5,296 bases of DNA from JBGFRR01 sp041695045 (GTDB lineage Bacteria; Bacteroidota; Ignavibacteria; UBA10030): contig JBGFRR010000067.1 of the NCBI GenBank assembly GCA_041695045.1, positions 1-5,296 on the forward strand, written 5' to 3'. Shown piece by piece: positions 5,215 to 5,296 of the stretch. The notes beneath the pieces were generated by a model, which saw only the letters and a list, made by a program, of their open reading frames with translations, searched no databases and had not been told where the DNA came from. The stretch's first letter is position 1. Every line of letters begins with the position of its first letter. The position numbers and the translations under genes were made by a program.

Positions 5215-5296
5215 TGGTGGACCGTACCGGGGTCGAATCCCGAAAAAACCGTTCGGGATTTCGCAAACAACGCTCAACCGGTGACCTTCCCGTCAC
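5215..5296 (-). tRNA. tRNA gene, 3' part only, with an interrupted T-loop (tRNA or tRNA pseudogene)
   Basis: Minus-strand elements, 5' to 3': GTGACGGGAAGGTC (end of anticodon loop, 3' anticodon stem and variable loop, 5296-5283), ACCGG (5' T-stem, 5282-5278), TT, 38 unexpected bases, TTCGACC (T-loop, 5237-5231), CCGGT (3' T-stem, 5230-5226), ACGGTCC (3' acceptor strand), A73 and encoded CCA (5217-5215). Without the extra bases the T-arm is perfect: ACCGG-TTCGACC-CCGGT, all five pairs matched, with the conserved T54, T55, C56 and A58. An intrinsic terminator follows. The 5' half and most of the anticodon loop are outside the window. If the variable loop has five bases, the anticodon is NGT (threonine-like); if four, it is GTG (histidine). 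A73 argues mildly against histidine. Identity is left open. It is either a pseudogene or a tRNA with an odd insertion that must be removed or tolerated. Confidence 0.7.
5236..5275. repeat. About 40-bp insertion with a 9-bp hairpin inside the tRNA T-loop
   Basis: The extra bases between the two halves of the T-arm carry the perfect inverted repeat AATCCCGAA / TTCGGGATT (5236-5244 and 5252-5260) with a 7-base loop; pairing continues with CG/CG past one bulged T. The remaining bases (TCGCAAACAACGCTC, 5261-5275) are unpaired. TT occurs at both borders, so the insertion could carry a 2-base target duplication. No other copy of this hairpin is visible in the window. Confidence 0.6.

Noticed and set aside
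5228..5242. Alternative T-arm TCGGG-ATTCGAC-CCCGG that would avoid an insertion
   Set aside because: It pairs, but it puts the invariant T-loop bases one position out of place and leaves a mis-sized acceptor end. The ACCGG/CCGGT pairing gives a fully canonical arm.
5159..5296. N-terminal extension of the DUF971 frame to the right edge
   Set aside because: The extension translates the tRNA and its terminator; the conserved domain begins right after the ATG at 5158.
5215..5296. 3' end of a tmRNA gene (TTCGAC T-loop and TCCACCA end)
   Set aside because: The sequence upstream of the T-stem fits an anticodon arm and variable loop, and the acceptor strand ACGGTCC does not match the usual tmRNA end.

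Overview
The window is a compact, minus-strand block of an envelope-biogenesis locus from a Gram-negative (diderm) bacterium. The evidence is an MsbA-type lipid flippase followed by two heptosyltransferase-family (GT9) glycosyltransferases and the start of an O-antigen ligase/polymerase-like membrane protein: the classic set for building the core of lipopolysaccharide or lipooligosaccharide and exporting it. Base composition looks balanced. I cannot fix the phylum. One gene has a clear Shine-Dalgarno sequence (AAGGAG), but others have none, and one appears to start at TTG. The intergenic hairpin repeats resemble a type I recall from Bacteroidota-like and other environmental genomes, so an FCB-group origin is only a weak guess.

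Layout in the direction of transcription (right to left). (1) 5296-5215: the 3' part of a tRNA gene, cut by the window edge at the anticodon. It ends in an encoded CCA, but its T-loop is interrupted by about 40 extra bases that contain a perfect 9-bp hairpin. (2) 5203-5176: an intrinsic terminator for the tRNA transcript. (3) 5158-4820: a small DUF971-family protein with two CxCxxC motifs. (4) 4819-4568: a non-coding spacer with three related hairpin repeats plus two other hairpins. (5) 4567-515 and on to the left edge: four genes whose ends overlap by 4, 4 and 8 bases, namely msbA-like, GT9 glycosyltransferase A, GT9 glycosyltransferase B, and an O-antigen ligase-like protein that runs off the left edge.

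How the genes work together (inference from families): the two GT9 enzymes would add heptose or similar sugars to the lipid A-proximal core on the cytoplasmic face. The ABC exporter would flip the lipid-linked product across the inner membrane. The ligase-like protein would join a polymer or further glycan to it on the periplasmic side. The overlaps imply one mRNA and translational coupling.

The LPS operon itself is ordinary. The parts that most deserve a second look are the interrupted tRNA and the hairpin-repeat spacer. I see no CRISPR array, transposase, phage gene or defence system here.
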